Of a DNA stretch of 64,000 nucleotides, positions 8,650-18,568 are shown one piece after another. Each line of letters begins with the position of its first letter. The stretch's first letter is position 1. A model generated the notes under the pieces. That model was not told where the DNA came from, searched no databases, and saw nothing but the letters and a program-made list of their open reading frames with translations. The stretch lies in the NCBI GenBank assembly GCA_002452095.1, contig DKEG01000026.1:1-64000 (forward strand), in the 5' to 3' direction. The translations under genes and the position numbers were made by a program. The DNA is from Bacteroidales bacterium UBA6828. Its GTDB lineage: Bacteria; Bacteroidota; Bacteroidia; Bacteroidales; Paludibacteraceae.

Positions 8650-10317
8650 ATGTTAAGGCTAAAATACATATTGATGTTTCTGCTGCTGTCGCTGACAGCG
8701 GTTTCGTATAGCAGTGCGCAGACTGAAACCGCTTGGCGGGCAATGGCGCAGACCTCGGATTCGATGGTTATCGGGGCAGATGAAGATGCTGCCAGTTGGA
8801 CTTGCAGCAAACTGCAAGCCTCGCTGCAAGCCCCCTACTATTTCTGCGATTGCTACGAAGGTGGTTCTACCTTCAGTTTCCCCCTGAGCGAGCAGATCTC
8901 CGATACCGTGTGGTACACCGCTTCGGTGGACGATGTGCGCAAGGGGCTGACCGCCTACTGGTTTGCCGACTGCTCGGTTACTATTGCTGTGTATGCCCTC
9001 TGCTCCAGCGAGACACCTACCATCTCTATGACTATCGGGCGCGACCAGATGCGCGAGATGGACGCTGCCTCCATCAACAAAAAAATAGACGAGATGGGCA
9101 GTGTGGCAGGCTCGCTGATCGGTGCGCTGACGCCGCATATCCGCGTTTATCCCAATGGCAAAGGCAACGGGCAAGTGTATGTATTCCCCTACAACGAGGG
9201 ACCTTACTCCACCTGCGAGGCACCCCTCCCCGTCAGGACGAGTATGACCTACGTGAGCAGCCATTCGGACGATGTCTATGAGTGGGAGGCAAGCCGCCTG
9301 CCGCAAAGCGGGAGCGTGTTTGTACAATGGAAAGAGACGAAAAATAGCCCGTGCCAAGTGTGGGTTACACGCGGCAGTTGCTCCGGCACCGAAGTGGCAC
9401 GCACCCTGTTGTCCGATTCTGCCAAACTCTTTTTCCCAGACCCGACCCTGATACAGGATGCCCGCAAGGCGGGCGAATCGCTGTTCTTCCATTTTGCGCA
9501 TGCTTCGGATAAGGTGGGGCGTATCCGTTTCCGCACCAATCCGCGTTTTGTGCCGCTGGTTACCGACACTGTTGTCTGCCATGGCAAAGGGCTGCAACTG
9601 ACCGACACCTTGCTCACCCAAACCACCCGCTACAACAACGATACTACGTGGTTTTTGGGCGATACGGTGCATATCCGTGCCTACAACCTGACCATCACCG
9701 CCCCCGAACCGCAGCGCGACACCGTGCGTGTACGAGCCGCCCAACTGCCGATGCTCTATCGCAATCAGGAGTATATCGCCAAGGGCGGATATGGCGACTA
9801 TGATTTTACAATCCATACCGCCGGGCAGTGCGACGAGCGGTATCTGCTCTGTGTGGAACACCTGACGACGCACACTTCCGTCAGCATAGACACCACGCTC
9901 TGCGAGGGAAAGACTATAGAGGTGAACGGCATAGTATGCAGCCGGGACACCACTATACAGAGTGCGGGTTGGACAGACGAAGATACATACACCAATATGG
10001 ATATACGTGTGTCGTTCTCCGCCCCCGAGACGGAATATGATACCGTCTATGTCCTGCCGGCGGATATGGCGGAAGGCTATTTCTACGAGGAAGCCAACCA
10101 ATGGATAGACGCCTACGGCGACTACAGTTATACGATTACGCGCAGAAACCAGTGTACGCGGCGGGTGGAACTCTCTGTGCGGGAACAGATATCCACGCCA
10201 GTAGCGGATACCCGACAGACGGTACCCCCGTCCCGTCTCTACTGCGCTCCCGACGGAACTGTTTATGTGGTGCGTAGTGGCAAACGATATACCCTGCTCG
10301 GGCAAAATGCTAATTAA
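8650..10317 (+). CDS. Secreted surface protein with short NGxVYVVRxGKxYxLLG tail
   Basis: I chose ATG 8650 (556 residues) over a TTG nine codons upstream because it gives a clean signal peptide (MLRLKYILMFLLL...SSAQ). The body is beta-rich; from about residue 300 it has several segments built on a D(T)xxCxGKxL pattern. The end is not the usual T9SS type A domain but a short tail (APDGTVYVVRSGKRYTLLGQ) that matches the tails of the two giant adhesins at 24387 and 29936. This suggests a common C-terminal signal. The gene stands alone, between surface loci. Function unknown beyond probable surface location. Confidence 0.7.
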   Translation: MLRLKYILMFLLLSLTAVSYSSAQTETAWRAMAQTSDSMVIGADEDAASWTCSKLQASLQAPYYFCDCYEGGSTFSFPLSEQISDTVWYTASVDDVRKGLTAYWFADCSVTIAVYALCSSETPTISMTIGRDQMREMDAASINKKIDEMGSVAGSLIGALTPHIRVYPNGKGNGQVYVFPYNEGPYSTCEAPLPVRTSMTYVSSHSDDVYEWEASRLPQSGSVFVQWKETKNSPCQVWVTRGSCSGTEVARTLLSDSAKLFFPDPTLIQDARKAGESLFFHFAHASDKVGRIRFRTNPRFVPLVTDTVVCHGKGLQLTDTLLTQTTRYNNDTTWFLGDTVHIRAYNLTITAPEPQRDTVRVRAAQLPMLYRNQEYIAKGGYGDYDFTIHTAGQCDERYLLCVEHLTTHTSVSIDTTLCEGKTIEVNGIVCSRDTTIQSAGWTDEDTYTNMDIRVSFSAPETEYDTVYVLPADMAEGYFYEEANQWIDAYGDYSYTITRRNQCTRRVELSVREQISTPVADTRQTVPPSRLYCAPDGTVYVVRSGKRYTLLGQNAN

Positions 10318-10326
10318 CGTTCAAAC

Positions 10327-10408
10327 ACGGGTGGATGTCGGGTGGATATCGGGTGGATAGGCTTTCTTTATCTTTCTATCCTATGCGTATCCTAAGCGCA
10401 TCCTATAA
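10327..10408. repeat. Two adjacent 11-base tandem arrays
   Basis: Three copies of GGGTGGATATC-like units (10327-10360) are followed by three copies of TATCCTAAGCG-like units (10376-10408). Both have period 11 but different sequence. They occupy the gap between two surface-protein genes. Confidence 0.75.
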
Positions 10409-10462
10409 CAAATTATATGGAGAATGTAAGATAAAATAGAAACGTAAAAAATACAATATACA

Positions 10463-13400
10463 ATGAAAAAACTTTATCTTCTGATTGTGGCCGCAATGCT
10501 ATGCTGTCTTCCGGCAATGGCTATCGGCAAAGGCGATGGTTCTACCAAAGCCAATGCCATAGAGTTTGACTGGGAGAACGGCAACGTGCAGGGAGGCAGT
10601 GCCTCTGCGGTGTGGTATCGTGTTTCGTTAGACCCCATCTATGAGGAAGAAACACCTACCTTGGCTATTTTTCTGACCAACTTGACCGATAACACAGCCA
10701 ATGTGCATATCCAAGGTACATTGGCGGGGCAGACCGAGAAACGCGACTATACGCTGTCGGGCAAAGAGTATCGTGTATGGACGGTAGCCGGCGGAATGCT
10801 TATCCAAATGAAGCAGACCGAGGTCTATCTCTGCCTGACCACCGACCAGCGTATCGCCATCACCTCCAAGGTCTATGCTGCGTCCGACATCGATGATGCT
10901 TGTCTCAACGCCACTGAGTTCAACTGGACGGCAGGCATGTCGCAAACCGCAGAGAGCGTGTGGTACAAGGTGAACCTCCGTGCCGCCAAAGCCGCTACCG
11001 GCAAAGAGGTTGCCGTTGTGGTGCGCAACATAGGTTCGGCTGCCGCTACGGTTACCGGCGGTGTCAGTTTCGATTGCCCGAGTACGGGATTGACCTCGCG
11101 CGGAGCATATCTGGCAGCAGGGCAGAGGTACATCAAGACCATAGGTCGCTCTATACTGGATATGCTGTCGGCAGACGAGGTCTATGTGCGTGTTGATAGC
11201 AAGCAACCTGTTCGTATTGAGGCGCAGTTGGTGGATGCCGATGTACCGGCTACACCTGTTTTTGAAGGCACCGGTGCCGTCGAAGCCGTTTTGAATACCA
11301 CCTACAAAATAGGTGCCGGGGAATATATCTACAAGATACGCTTGGCATCGCTCCGTCAAAAGGGTATGGTGCCCGAACTGATGGTAATCAATCGAGGGGC
11401 TGCCAAGGCTACTGTCAAAGCCGAGGTGGCGTTTGTTGCCAAACCATACAGCGTTACTGCCCGCACTATGCAACTCGACGCGGACGCTTCCGCTACCAAG
11501 ACCATTGAACCGAATATGTTGGACGGGCTGAGTGCCGAGTATGTATATGTACGTCTGACCACCGACCAGCCGCTTTCGTTCTCCGGGCGTCTCCGTCGTC
11601 TGCATGAGGGCGAAGCCTGCAAAACAAGTATGGACTTTGTTTGGAACACCGAACATCGTCAGTCTGCCAATACCACCGTTTGGTATGCTGTGGATATCAA
11701 GTCCGCCAAAGCCGGCAAGAAAGATATTCTGCTACACGTGAAGAACCTCGGCGGCAAGAAGGCTTCGCTCAAGGCAAGTATGGCTTTCGAATGTCCGTAC
11801 AGCGATCTACAGACTATTTCGCGTACGCTTGCCGCACAGACACAGCGCGACAAGACCATCAGTTGGAATACTTTCGGTATGATGGCGAGCGACATCGTGT
11901 ATGTGGGCGTAGAGACCGACCAAAACATAGTATTCAGTGCCGAACTGACGGATATGCCCGTCAAAGAGGAGGACGATGCGTGTCTCCGTGCTACGGCTTT
12001 CGATTGGACATACGGACACAAACAGGCTGCCAAAGATACCGTCTGGTACAAGGTCGGACTGGCAGACGTGCGTGCTACCACGCTGGTACCGACCCTTACT
12101 ATCAGCAACCTCGGTGCGACTACCGCACAGATTGAGGCGGAGATGAGCCTTGAGTGCCCCGACAATGTAGCCAATACCGAGCGCACTATGTCGCTTGCTG
12201 CCGGCGGCAAGTATGAGAAAACATTCGGACGCGACTTTATCAACGGCATAGACAAGAGTATTGATACCCTCTATTTCCGTGTCATCTCTTCGCAGCCGAT
12301 TGCTTTCCGTGTTACGATGACCAAAGAGGACGCAGGCAGCAGTTGCCGCTCGGCAATCCTGTTCAACTGGGTAAGCGGCAATGACCAGAAAGCCGATGAC
12401 GCCCTCTGGTATATGGTGGATCTGCGTGCTGCCAAACAGGGGAACAAGGATATCCGCGTCAGCATCACCAACAAGGCTAATGCAACAGCCGATGTAGAGG
12501 CGCAGGTGGCATTCACCTGCCCGTGCGATGTCCCGCAGACCCAGACGACTACGCTCCGCGGCTTGCAGACCAAGAGCACCACGATTGCCCACTCTGCATT
12601 GGAGACCTTGGGCGACACCGTCTATGTGCGCTTGAGCAGTTCGCAGGCGGTACACGTAGAGGCGGAACTGGTTGAGCCGGAGCCGTTCACTGCTATCGAT
12701 TGCCCCGACGATATGGTGGTTTTCGGTTGGGGACAACGCTATACTACCACTGCCGATACCACATGGTACTATGTCAGCAAAGCAATGCTGGACGAGATGA
12801 TCGCCTCGGCAAAGACCCCGCGTATCTATCTGACGAGTGCCACCAAACAAACCGTTACGGCACAGGTGGCTTACCATTGCCCGGTTACAGAGGCTATGCA
12901 GAGCAAATCGGTAAGCGTAGGTGTAGGACAGGAACTGTATAAACTGGTGGAGCGCAGTACGGCGGAGCAGTTGGCTGCCAAGCACGACAGCATCATAGTG
13001 CTGCTGATTGGCAACGGACTGCAGTTCCAAGTGGATTTGGTCGATCCGAACTCCGGTGAGGACTGCCTGCACGCCATCAACTATGCCGTAGGCGACACCT
13101 GTATCCAGGACGAGACGACCACCCGCTGGTATCGTCTGGACAAAAAAGCCGTGGTTGCTCTGGATAAACTGATTACTTTCAGCATTGAGAACCTCGGTAC
13201 CAAAGCGGGAACCCTGCAAGCCGGACTCTATACGAGTTGTGATTCCGCTGCGATTATGGCAGAGTCGTTTGCGCTCGGTATCGGGCAGAAACGCAGCAAG
13301 GAGATTAGTAGTGATATTTTCAGTGCTTTCGCTTCCGACTATCTCTATCTGAAACTTACTACCCCGGCAGGACAGCAGGCGCGTATCACTTCGTCGGTTC

Positions 13401-16400
13401 GCGACTTTGCTGCCATCGAGCCTGTTACGGCTTGTGCGGAGGCTGTCGAGGCGGTGCCGAATACCACATACAATGTCGAGGCTGGCGTGCCGACATGGTA
13501 CGCCGTGGACATTCGCAACCTCCAGGAGAACACTTCGGGTAATGGTACGCTTACTATCCGCAACCTTGACAACAGTCCCGTTGTGTCAAAGGCGGAAATC
13601 AGTTGGGTATGCCCCGTGGAGCACGAGATGACCTTCCGCCAGCGTACTATTGCGGGCGGTGAGGCATTGGTATATACTGTAGAGCGTACGCAGTTCAACG
13701 CTTTTGACAGCGCACGTGTCTATGTACGCGTCAGTGCCGACCGTGCTATATCGTTCCGTTTCGATATTACGTTGAGCAAGGGGGATGACTGTCTCAATGC
13801 CATTGATTTCGATTGGATCAACGGCAATATCCACCCGGGCAGTACAGAGCAGGAGAAGACCAGTTGCTTGTGGTACCAGGTGCGTTTGGACTCCACCTCT
13901 ATTCCGGAGGGCTATGATATGCGCTTGTCTATCGTAAACCTTGACAAGCAGGAGCAGACCGAGACTAGTGCGAAGATTATGTGGGAGTGCGACCAGGAAG
14001 TGAAGAACCTGGAGCATACACTCGCTGCCGGCGATACCGTCTCGCAGAATATCGACCGCGATGTGATCAAACAGGCCGGTTGGCCCAACTTGCAAATCCT
14101 CTACTGCTCGGACAAGACTACGAAAATCTTTGCATCCTTGGTGCCGGAGACGGAACGTGTACAAGGCTTTGACACTGTCTATGCCACTGTGTGCGACGGT
14201 GCGGAATACCGTGATTCCGTCTTTGTCGGCGACAAGTGGTATTATATCAATATGATGGTGTTCGACGATGATGTTACTTCGCAGCAACTTGATACCACTA
14301 TCACTTGGCGCGATGGCACCTCGATGCGCGACTCGGTAATTACCTACAAGGTAACACCGCTCGTCGCTGCCAAACAGATACCTGCTGAGCAGTTGCAGAC
14401 ACTCCACGCCGCGCCGTTGCTGGTAGAGGGTATGAGCCTGTTTGTTGATTCTTCGCTTGCGGCATTGCGCCGTTACTATGGCAGTGTGGATACCATATCG
14501 CCGATTGATACTATCTGGTGGTCGGATGATGCAGCGGGTAATGCGTGGGCGGATACCGTTACCATCCTGCCCAAGGATATGCATACCAAGATGCTTTATC
14601 TGCATATTGAGGACTCGTGCGAGAATGTATTGAATTTCCCCTATACGTTTATGGTGGCTCCGTGGCGCACCGACAGCATTGCTCTGTATGATACGGTTTG
14701 CCCGAATACGGTTTCGCAGTTGTTGCCGACTACAACCATTCATCAGGATACCGTTATCCGTTCTCTGAAACAACAACTGAGCGTGAAGGATACGCTCGGT
14801 CGTCCGCGTACTATCGACTCGCTCTATATCTATACAATCAAAGTAAAGACCCGCCCTGTCCTCTATACCGAGTTGCCCTATCTACCAACGGTGGCTTGCG
14901 GTAAGAGCATCAATGTTTCTCGTGCTACCACCTCCCTGTTGCGGCAGTTCGCACAAGACAAGGGTGAAACGGATATGATCGTGGAGTCTGTCGTATGGCA
15001 CCGCAAGGATACACTGACCGGTACGTACAGCCCTCTGACCACCGACCGTCTGGGCAAAGACGAGAAGAAAGTAATATTGCGCTATGTGGCTGTTACCGAA
15101 TGTGGCGATTCGTTGTTTGGGCAGGACTTTGACTTTGTTCCCGAGGCATATATATACAAGGTGGCTCCTGAGATACAGGATGCAACCTGCGCTGGCAGCG
15201 AGTACATCGGGCGTGTAAGTTCGCACATTATTCTCAATGACACCACGTGGAATGATACACTCCCAATCCATGATACCGACATTGACTTCGACTCGGTATA
15301 TGTCTATAACATCACCACGCTCCGATTGCTCAAAGATACCACTGAGCATGATACCATTTGTGATGGCGATATCTATGCTTGGCGTGGTGGTATGCAACTC
15401 TCCCAGACGGGCGTTTATTATGATACCGTTTATTATGATTCAGGTTGCGCAAAAGAGTACTATACGCTCAATCTGACAGTTCTTTCTGCTACGGATATGC
15501 CTGAGGAAACGGCGGTTATCAAAGAGGGACAGACCTATACTTGGCGCAATTTGACTTTCACAAAAGCAGACACGTATCATGATACCGCATACTACGCTGT
15601 TACAGGGTGCGACAGCGTACACTATACGCTCCAACTCCAAGTGAAACCGGCATCGAAAGCAGATACAACGGTTACGGATACCGTCTGTGTCGGCAGCGAT
15701 TATGTTTCCCGTTTGCAAACCCTCATTGTCTATACCGATACCACGTGGACGGATAGCCTACGTGTGTTCGACCCTGTCAACGGGGATGTGGATTCGCTCT
15801 ATCATTACCAACTCTATGTATATCATTTCTTTATGCCGGCTATTGCGCAGGATGATATCCTTGCGGTGTGCGGTCAGGTGGTAGATACCACCCGTGCTAC
15901 GGCTGCCTTGGAGCAGGCTGTGGCTGCCGATCCGCTCTTTGCGCCCAATACCGCTATCCGCTGGTTCGTGCAGCAAGGCGGGGCTTGGAATGGCATTGCG
16001 GATAAGGCATTGGACGGGCAAACAAAAGAGGTTACCGTCCGCTGCGAGATTAGCAGCGATTGCGCTACCAAGGATACCACGTTCATCGTCTCGGTAGAGC
16101 AACCTGATGCCGACAACAACCCTGCGTTGAGCAACCTGCCCGCCAAATCGATGTACTCCGACCGTCTGCTGATGATCAACCTCAATAGCATACGTGAGCA
16201 GTTCCCCGACTGGAACATCACCGAGGCGGATGTACACTGGTACAAGATGGCAGGCGAAACACCCGATGTCAATGCCGATACCGAAGTGGCTACGGGCTTC
16301 TACTATACCACAGACAATGCCGATGCACTGCAAGGCGCATATTATGCCCGTATCATACACACGGCATCTTCCGGGAGCGATTGCGCAGCCGAGGCACGCA

Positions 16401-16669
16401 CGGTCATCCTTACTTGCACCACCGGCAGCAAGGCGCCCGAGTTGCGTCCGAATGTCGTGCTGCCCGAGGAGCAGATACAGGTGCAGAACCTCAATCCGGA
16501 TATGGAAACCGACATCGTCGTTTATACCTCCACCGGACAAAAGATTGCCGCTTATACATCTCGCGAGGCAGAGACATTCCTTATGAATGCCGCTTCTGAT
16601 ACGGGCTATTATATGGTGGATGTACAATGCGACGGCGAAAAGGTTACTTTGCGCTATGTGGTTAAGTAA
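10463..16669 (+). CDS. Giant repeat-built surface protein with T9SS-type C-terminus
   Basis: A 2068-residue protein. The signal peptide covers residues 1-20. About ten repeats of roughly 120 residues follow, each opening with a D(D/S)xCxxAxxFxW motif and a VWYxVxL strand; they begin near 10535, 10891, 11266, 11611, 11971, 12334, 12694, 13057, 13426 and 13777. Each repeat ends with a VYVRxxSxQPxxxxAxL strand. From about residue 1230 the protein changes to longer blocks with D(T)VCxGxxY motifs, as in SprB-like adhesins. The last 75 residues form a T9SS-like domain (VVYTSTGQKIAAY...GYYMVDVQCDG...LRYVVK). The beta-barrel gene 30 bases downstream is probably co-transcribed. Likely a filamentous adhesin. 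Confidence 0.8.
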   Translation: MKKLYLLIVAAMLCCLPAMAIGKGDGSTKANAIEFDWENGNVQGGSASAVWYRVSLDPIYEEETPTLAIFLTNLTDNTANVHIQGTLAGQTEKRDYTLSGKEYRVWTVAGGMLIQMKQTEVYLCLTTDQRIAITSKVYAASDIDDACLNATEFNWTAGMSQTAESVWYKVNLRAAKAATGKEVAVVVRNIGSAAATVTGGVSFDCPSTGLTSRGAYLAAGQRYIKTIGRSILDMLSADEVYVRVDSKQPVRIEAQLVDADVPATPVFEGTGAVEAVLNTTYKIGAGEYIYKIRLASLRQKGMVPELMVINRGAAKATVKAEVAFVAKPYSVTARTMQLDADASATKTIEPNMLDGLSAEYVYVRLTTDQPLSFSGRLRRLHEGEACKTSMDFVWNTEHRQSANTTVWYAVDIKSAKAGKKDILLHVKNLGGKKASLKASMAFECPYSDLQTISRTLAAQTQRDKTISWNTFGMMASDIVYVGVETDQNIVFSAELTDMPVKEEDDACLRATAFDWTYGHKQAAKDTVWYKVGLADVRATTLVPTLTISNLGATTAQIEAEMSLECPDNVANTERTMSLAAGGKYEKTFGRDFINGIDKSIDTLYFRVISSQPIAFRVTMTKEDAGSSCRSAILFNWVSGNDQKADDALWYMVDLRAAKQGNKDIRVSITNKANATADVEAQVAFTCPCDVPQTQTTTLRGLQTKSTTIAHSALETLGDTVYVRLSSSQAVHVEAELVEPEPFTAIDCPDDMVVFGWGQRYTTTADTTWYYVSKAMLDEMIASAKTPRIYLTSATKQTVTAQVAYHCPVTEAMQSKSVSVGVGQELYKLVERSTAEQLAAKHDSIIVLLIGNGLQFQVDLVDPNSGEDCLHAINYAVGDTCIQDETTTRWYRLDKKAVVALDKLITFSIENLGTKAGTLQAGLYTSCDSAAIMAESFALGIGQKRSKEISSDIFSAFASDYLYLKLTTPAGQQARITSSVRDFAAIEPVTACAEAVEAVPNTTYNVEAGVPTWYAVDIRNLQENTSGNGTLTIRNLDNSPVVSKAEISWVCPVEHEMTFRQRTIAGGEALVYTVERTQFNAFDSARVYVRVSADRAISFRFDITLSKGDDCLNAIDFDWINGNIHPGSTEQEKTSCLWYQVRLDSTSIPEGYDMRLSIVNLDKQEQTETSAKIMWECDQEVKNLEHTLAAGDTVSQNIDRDVIKQAGWPNLQILYCSDKTTKIFASLVPETERVQGFDTVYATVCDGAEYRDSVFVGDKWYYINMMVFDDDVTSQQLDTTITWRDGTSMRDSVITYKVTPLVAAKQIPAEQLQTLHAAPLLVEGMSLFVDSSLAALRRYYGSVDTISPIDTIWWSDDAAGNAWADTVTILPKDMHTKMLYLHIEDSCENVLNFPYTFMVAPWRTDSIALYDTVCPNTVSQLLPTTTIHQDTVIRSLKQQLSVKDTLGRPRTIDSLYIYTIKVKTRPVLYTELPYLPTVACGKSINVSRATTSLLRQFAQDKGETDMIVESVVWHRKDTLTGTYSPLTTDRLGKDEKKVILRYVAVTECGDSLFGQDFDFVPEAYIYKVAPEIQDATCAGSEYIGRVSSHIILNDTTWNDTLPIHDTDIDFDSVYVYNITTLRLLKDTTEHDTICDGDIYAWRGGMQLSQTGVYYDTVYYDSGCAKEYYTLNLTVLSATDMPEETAVIKEGQTYTWRNLTFTKADTYHDTAYYAVTGCDSVHYTLQLQVKPASKADTTVTDTVCVGSDYVSRLQTLIVYTDTTWTDSLRVFDPVNGDVDSLYHYQLYVYHFFMPAIAQDDILAVCGQVVDTTRATAALEQAVAADPLFAPNTAIRWFVQQGGAWNGIADKALDGQTKEVTVRCEISSDCATKDTTFIVSVEQPDADNNPALSNLPAKSMYSDRLLMINLNSIREQFPDWNITEADVHWYKMAGETPDVNADTEVATGFYYTTDNADALQGAYYARIIHTASSGSDCAAEARTVILTCTTGSKAPELRPNVVLPEEQIQVQNLNPDMETDIVVYTSTGQKIAAYTSREAETFLMNAASDTGYYMVDVQCDGEKVTLRYVVK

Positions 16670-16699
16670 ACGGACTGACAAACTAATAATTACGATACA

Positions 16700-18133
16700 A
16701 TGAAAAAGATTAAAAATAAGATATTCGGTAGTGCGGCACGTCTGCGTAAGGCTGCACTGGCTATGGTGTTGGTATCTGCGGGTGTTTGCGCAGATGCGCA
16801 AACACCCGCAGACTCAACCGCTTCCGATTTTCAATGGCAAGTGGGTGATACGGTGGTTATCAAGCGCGATAATACCCACTACCTGACAGGAGAACGTATG
16901 AGTACGTGGGTCTATTATGTATCGCACCCTATCCTGCAGGTAGGTACGAAACGCTTCCCCGATGGCGTGCTGCTCAAGGGAATTATGTCGTGGGTACGCC
17001 CTGACGGCATTATGCTCAAGGGGGCTGTGGCACGCGAAGATACTGTGGCACAGGCTGCGGCTCAGCAACAGCAGGAGCAGCAGAAAATACAGGTCAATCA
17101 ACGGGCGGAGGAGAAAGAACAGATGTCGGAACTCCAGCAGCGTCAGATTGAGCAGCAAGCCCAACTGTATGGCAGCGAGACGCTGAAAGCCGATACTGCG
17201 CTGTCCAAACGCGATACGACACCGGTTGTGGAGCAACCGCTGGAACCGATAGTAGTAGAAGAGCAACCTGCCCAGGACGCAGCATATACCATTACTGCCC
17301 AGCCGAAACAGGAGAACTACCAGCGTTTCTCTATCGGTCTCCGAGGCGGTTATGCCAATATGCTCCACGCACTCAACCGCGACAGCAAACGCCCCGGTGG
17401 CTTCGATGCTATGCTCGACCTGCAGTATGCCTACTATTGGACTAAGTTCGGGCGTCCTGTTGATTTGGGTATCCTTACCGGCTTGAGTCTGGGCTATGCG
17501 CAGAGCAGTATCAACTTGGATGTCAACGACTCTTATACGGTTAATACCGATGAGGGGGCGGTGGATTATACCCTCACTGCCGATAAGGTCTCTTCCTGCG
17601 ACCGCCAACTGCAACTCGAAGTGCCCCTCTTGTTCTCTTTGGTTACTGAGAAAGGCTTGTTCTTCAATATCGGCCCCAAACTCCTACTCCCGCTCTATAC
17701 ACCCTATCAGCAGACTATCACTGCGCCTACCGTGGACGCTTATTTTCAGGAAGAGGGCGTGCATGTTACCAACGAAGCCATCACAGGGCGTCTGGATAAT
17801 GACCAACTCAATAACAAAGGTAAGAACCACAACCAATGGAAAGCCAACCTGCTCCTTTCTGCCGAAATCGGGTACGAGTGGAGTCTGCGCAACGGAGATG
17901 CTCTCGGTTTGGGTGTGTATGCCAACTATAGCGTCGTCAGTGCTTTCAAGGGCGAAACCGCCAACAGGAGCCTTATCAATGTAACACCTCCTTCGGGAGA
18001 CGGCAAGGCTTCTGCATCGGTTGTCTCGGCTACCGACACCTATGTCAATAAATTGGGTTATGTCGATGCCGGCATCAAGGTGGCATACCATTTCAATTTC
18101 CCGAAGCAGAAACGTTCTGTCGCTAAACAATAA
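16700..18133 (+). CDS. Outer-membrane beta-barrel protein with periplasmic Q-rich coil
   Basis: A 477-residue protein. A signal peptide ends near CADAQ (residue about 34). The periplasmic part up to about residue 110 contains a VVIKRDNTHYLTGE region. A Gln/Glu-rich coiled coil follows (about 112-165), then an acidic Pro-rich linker. From about residue 205 alternating hydrophobic strands (RFSIGLRGGYANM... VDLGILTGLSLGYAQ ... VDAGIKVAYHFNF) indicate a small outer-membrane beta-barrel of the PF13568-like type. The position 30 bases after the giant repeat protein suggests a role in its export, anchoring or display. Exact family uncertain. Confidence 0.7.
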   Translation: MKKIKNKIFGSAARLRKAALAMVLVSAGVCADAQTPADSTASDFQWQVGDTVVIKRDNTHYLTGERMSTWVYYVSHPILQVGTKRFPDGVLLKGIMSWVRPDGIMLKGAVAREDTVAQAAAQQQQEQQKIQVNQRAEEKEQMSELQQRQIEQQAQLYGSETLKADTALSKRDTTPVVEQPLEPIVVEEQPAQDAAYTITAQPKQENYQRFSIGLRGGYANMLHALNRDSKRPGGFDAMLDLQYAYYWTKFGRPVDLGILTGLSLGYAQSSINLDVNDSYTVNTDEGAVDYTLTADKVSSCDRQLQLEVPLLFSLVTEKGLFFNIGPKLLLPLYTPYQQTITAPTVDAYFQEEGVHVTNEAITGRLDNDQLNNKGKNHNQWKANLLLSAEIGYEWSLRNGDALGLGVYANYSVVSAFKGETANRSLINVTPPSGDGKASASVVSATDTYVNKLGYVDAGIKVAYHFNFPKQKRSVAKQ

Positions 18134-18167
18134 CTTTTACGCCTGAATAATACGGTAGTATAACAAT

Positions 18168-18210
18168 AAAAAAAGAGATTGCCGACCAAGTGTGGCAATC
18201 TCTTTTTTTA
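18168..18210. terminator. Bidirectional-looking terminator
   Basis: The inverted repeat AAAGAGATTGCC/GGCAATCTCTTT with a short loop is flanked by A and T runs. It ends the 10463-18133 unit. Confidence 0.8.
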
Positions 18211-18394
18211 TCCCCCTCCTATTATTATCCTTTATGCTAACGGCATCGGGTTGTTATCGGGTGATTATCGGGTTGTTCGTGAATGGATGCTGATTGAATA
18301 AGCCCGTTTCGGCGTATTGTGGCGCAAAGCACCGCTTTGTGCGTAGCACGCGCCACCATCCGCCGCCCTTGTATCTTGTATTTGTTGATTGAGC

Positions 18395-18422
18395 GCGGGG
18401 CGTGTTGCCCCGCAAGAAAGGT
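18395..18422 (+). repeat. GTGTT-loop hairpin repeat, copy 1
   Basis: Stem GCGGGGC, loop GTGTT, stem GCCCCGC, then a tail AAGAAAGGT. Related copies are at 54586-54620 (minus) and 60484-60512 (plus). The stem sequence differs between the first two while pairing and loop are kept. Confidence 0.65.
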
Positions 18423-18490
18423 AAAGCCGGTTTTGTTTTTATGTTTCCGTTATTTCGAACTCACGTTATATCAGCATAGAACACAAAAAA

Positions 18491-18519
18491 ACTGCCCGAC
18501 TATACTTTGTCAGGCAGTC
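18491..18519 (-). terminator. Terminator of the coaBC cluster
   Basis: An ACTGCC/GGCAGT inverted repeat, preceded on the plus strand by an A run that would be a T run on the minus-strand transcript. It lies just beyond coaBC. Confidence 0.65.
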
Positions 18520-18532
18520 TCTTTTGTTGTCT

Positions 18533-18568
18533 CATTACGCATTACGCATTATGCATTACGCATTGTAT
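18533..18568. repeat. Heptamer array at the coaBC 3' end
   Basis: About five copies of a 7-base unit close to CATTACG/CATTATG. It supplies the last codons of coaBC (QCVMHNA) and its TAA stop. The same motif is in nadD, at the gltX end and in the tolC-family signal peptide. Confidence 0.85.

Larger units (their letters stand above)
18211..18541. other. Gene-free stretch with repeats
   Basis: It contains an 11-base array of ATCGGGTTGTT-like units at 18245-18277, a GTGTT-loop hairpin repeat at 18395-18422, and a terminator for coaBC at 18491-18519. The open frames crossing it have no recognisable product. Confidence 0.6.

Noticed and set aside
8659..10305. 548-residue open frame on the minus strand
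   Set aside because: It lies antisense to a secreted protein with signal peptide and tail motif; no domain or sensible N-terminus.
11807..13219. 470-residue open frame on the minus strand
   Set aside because: It is antisense to the repeat protein; its regularity comes from the repeats of the real gene.
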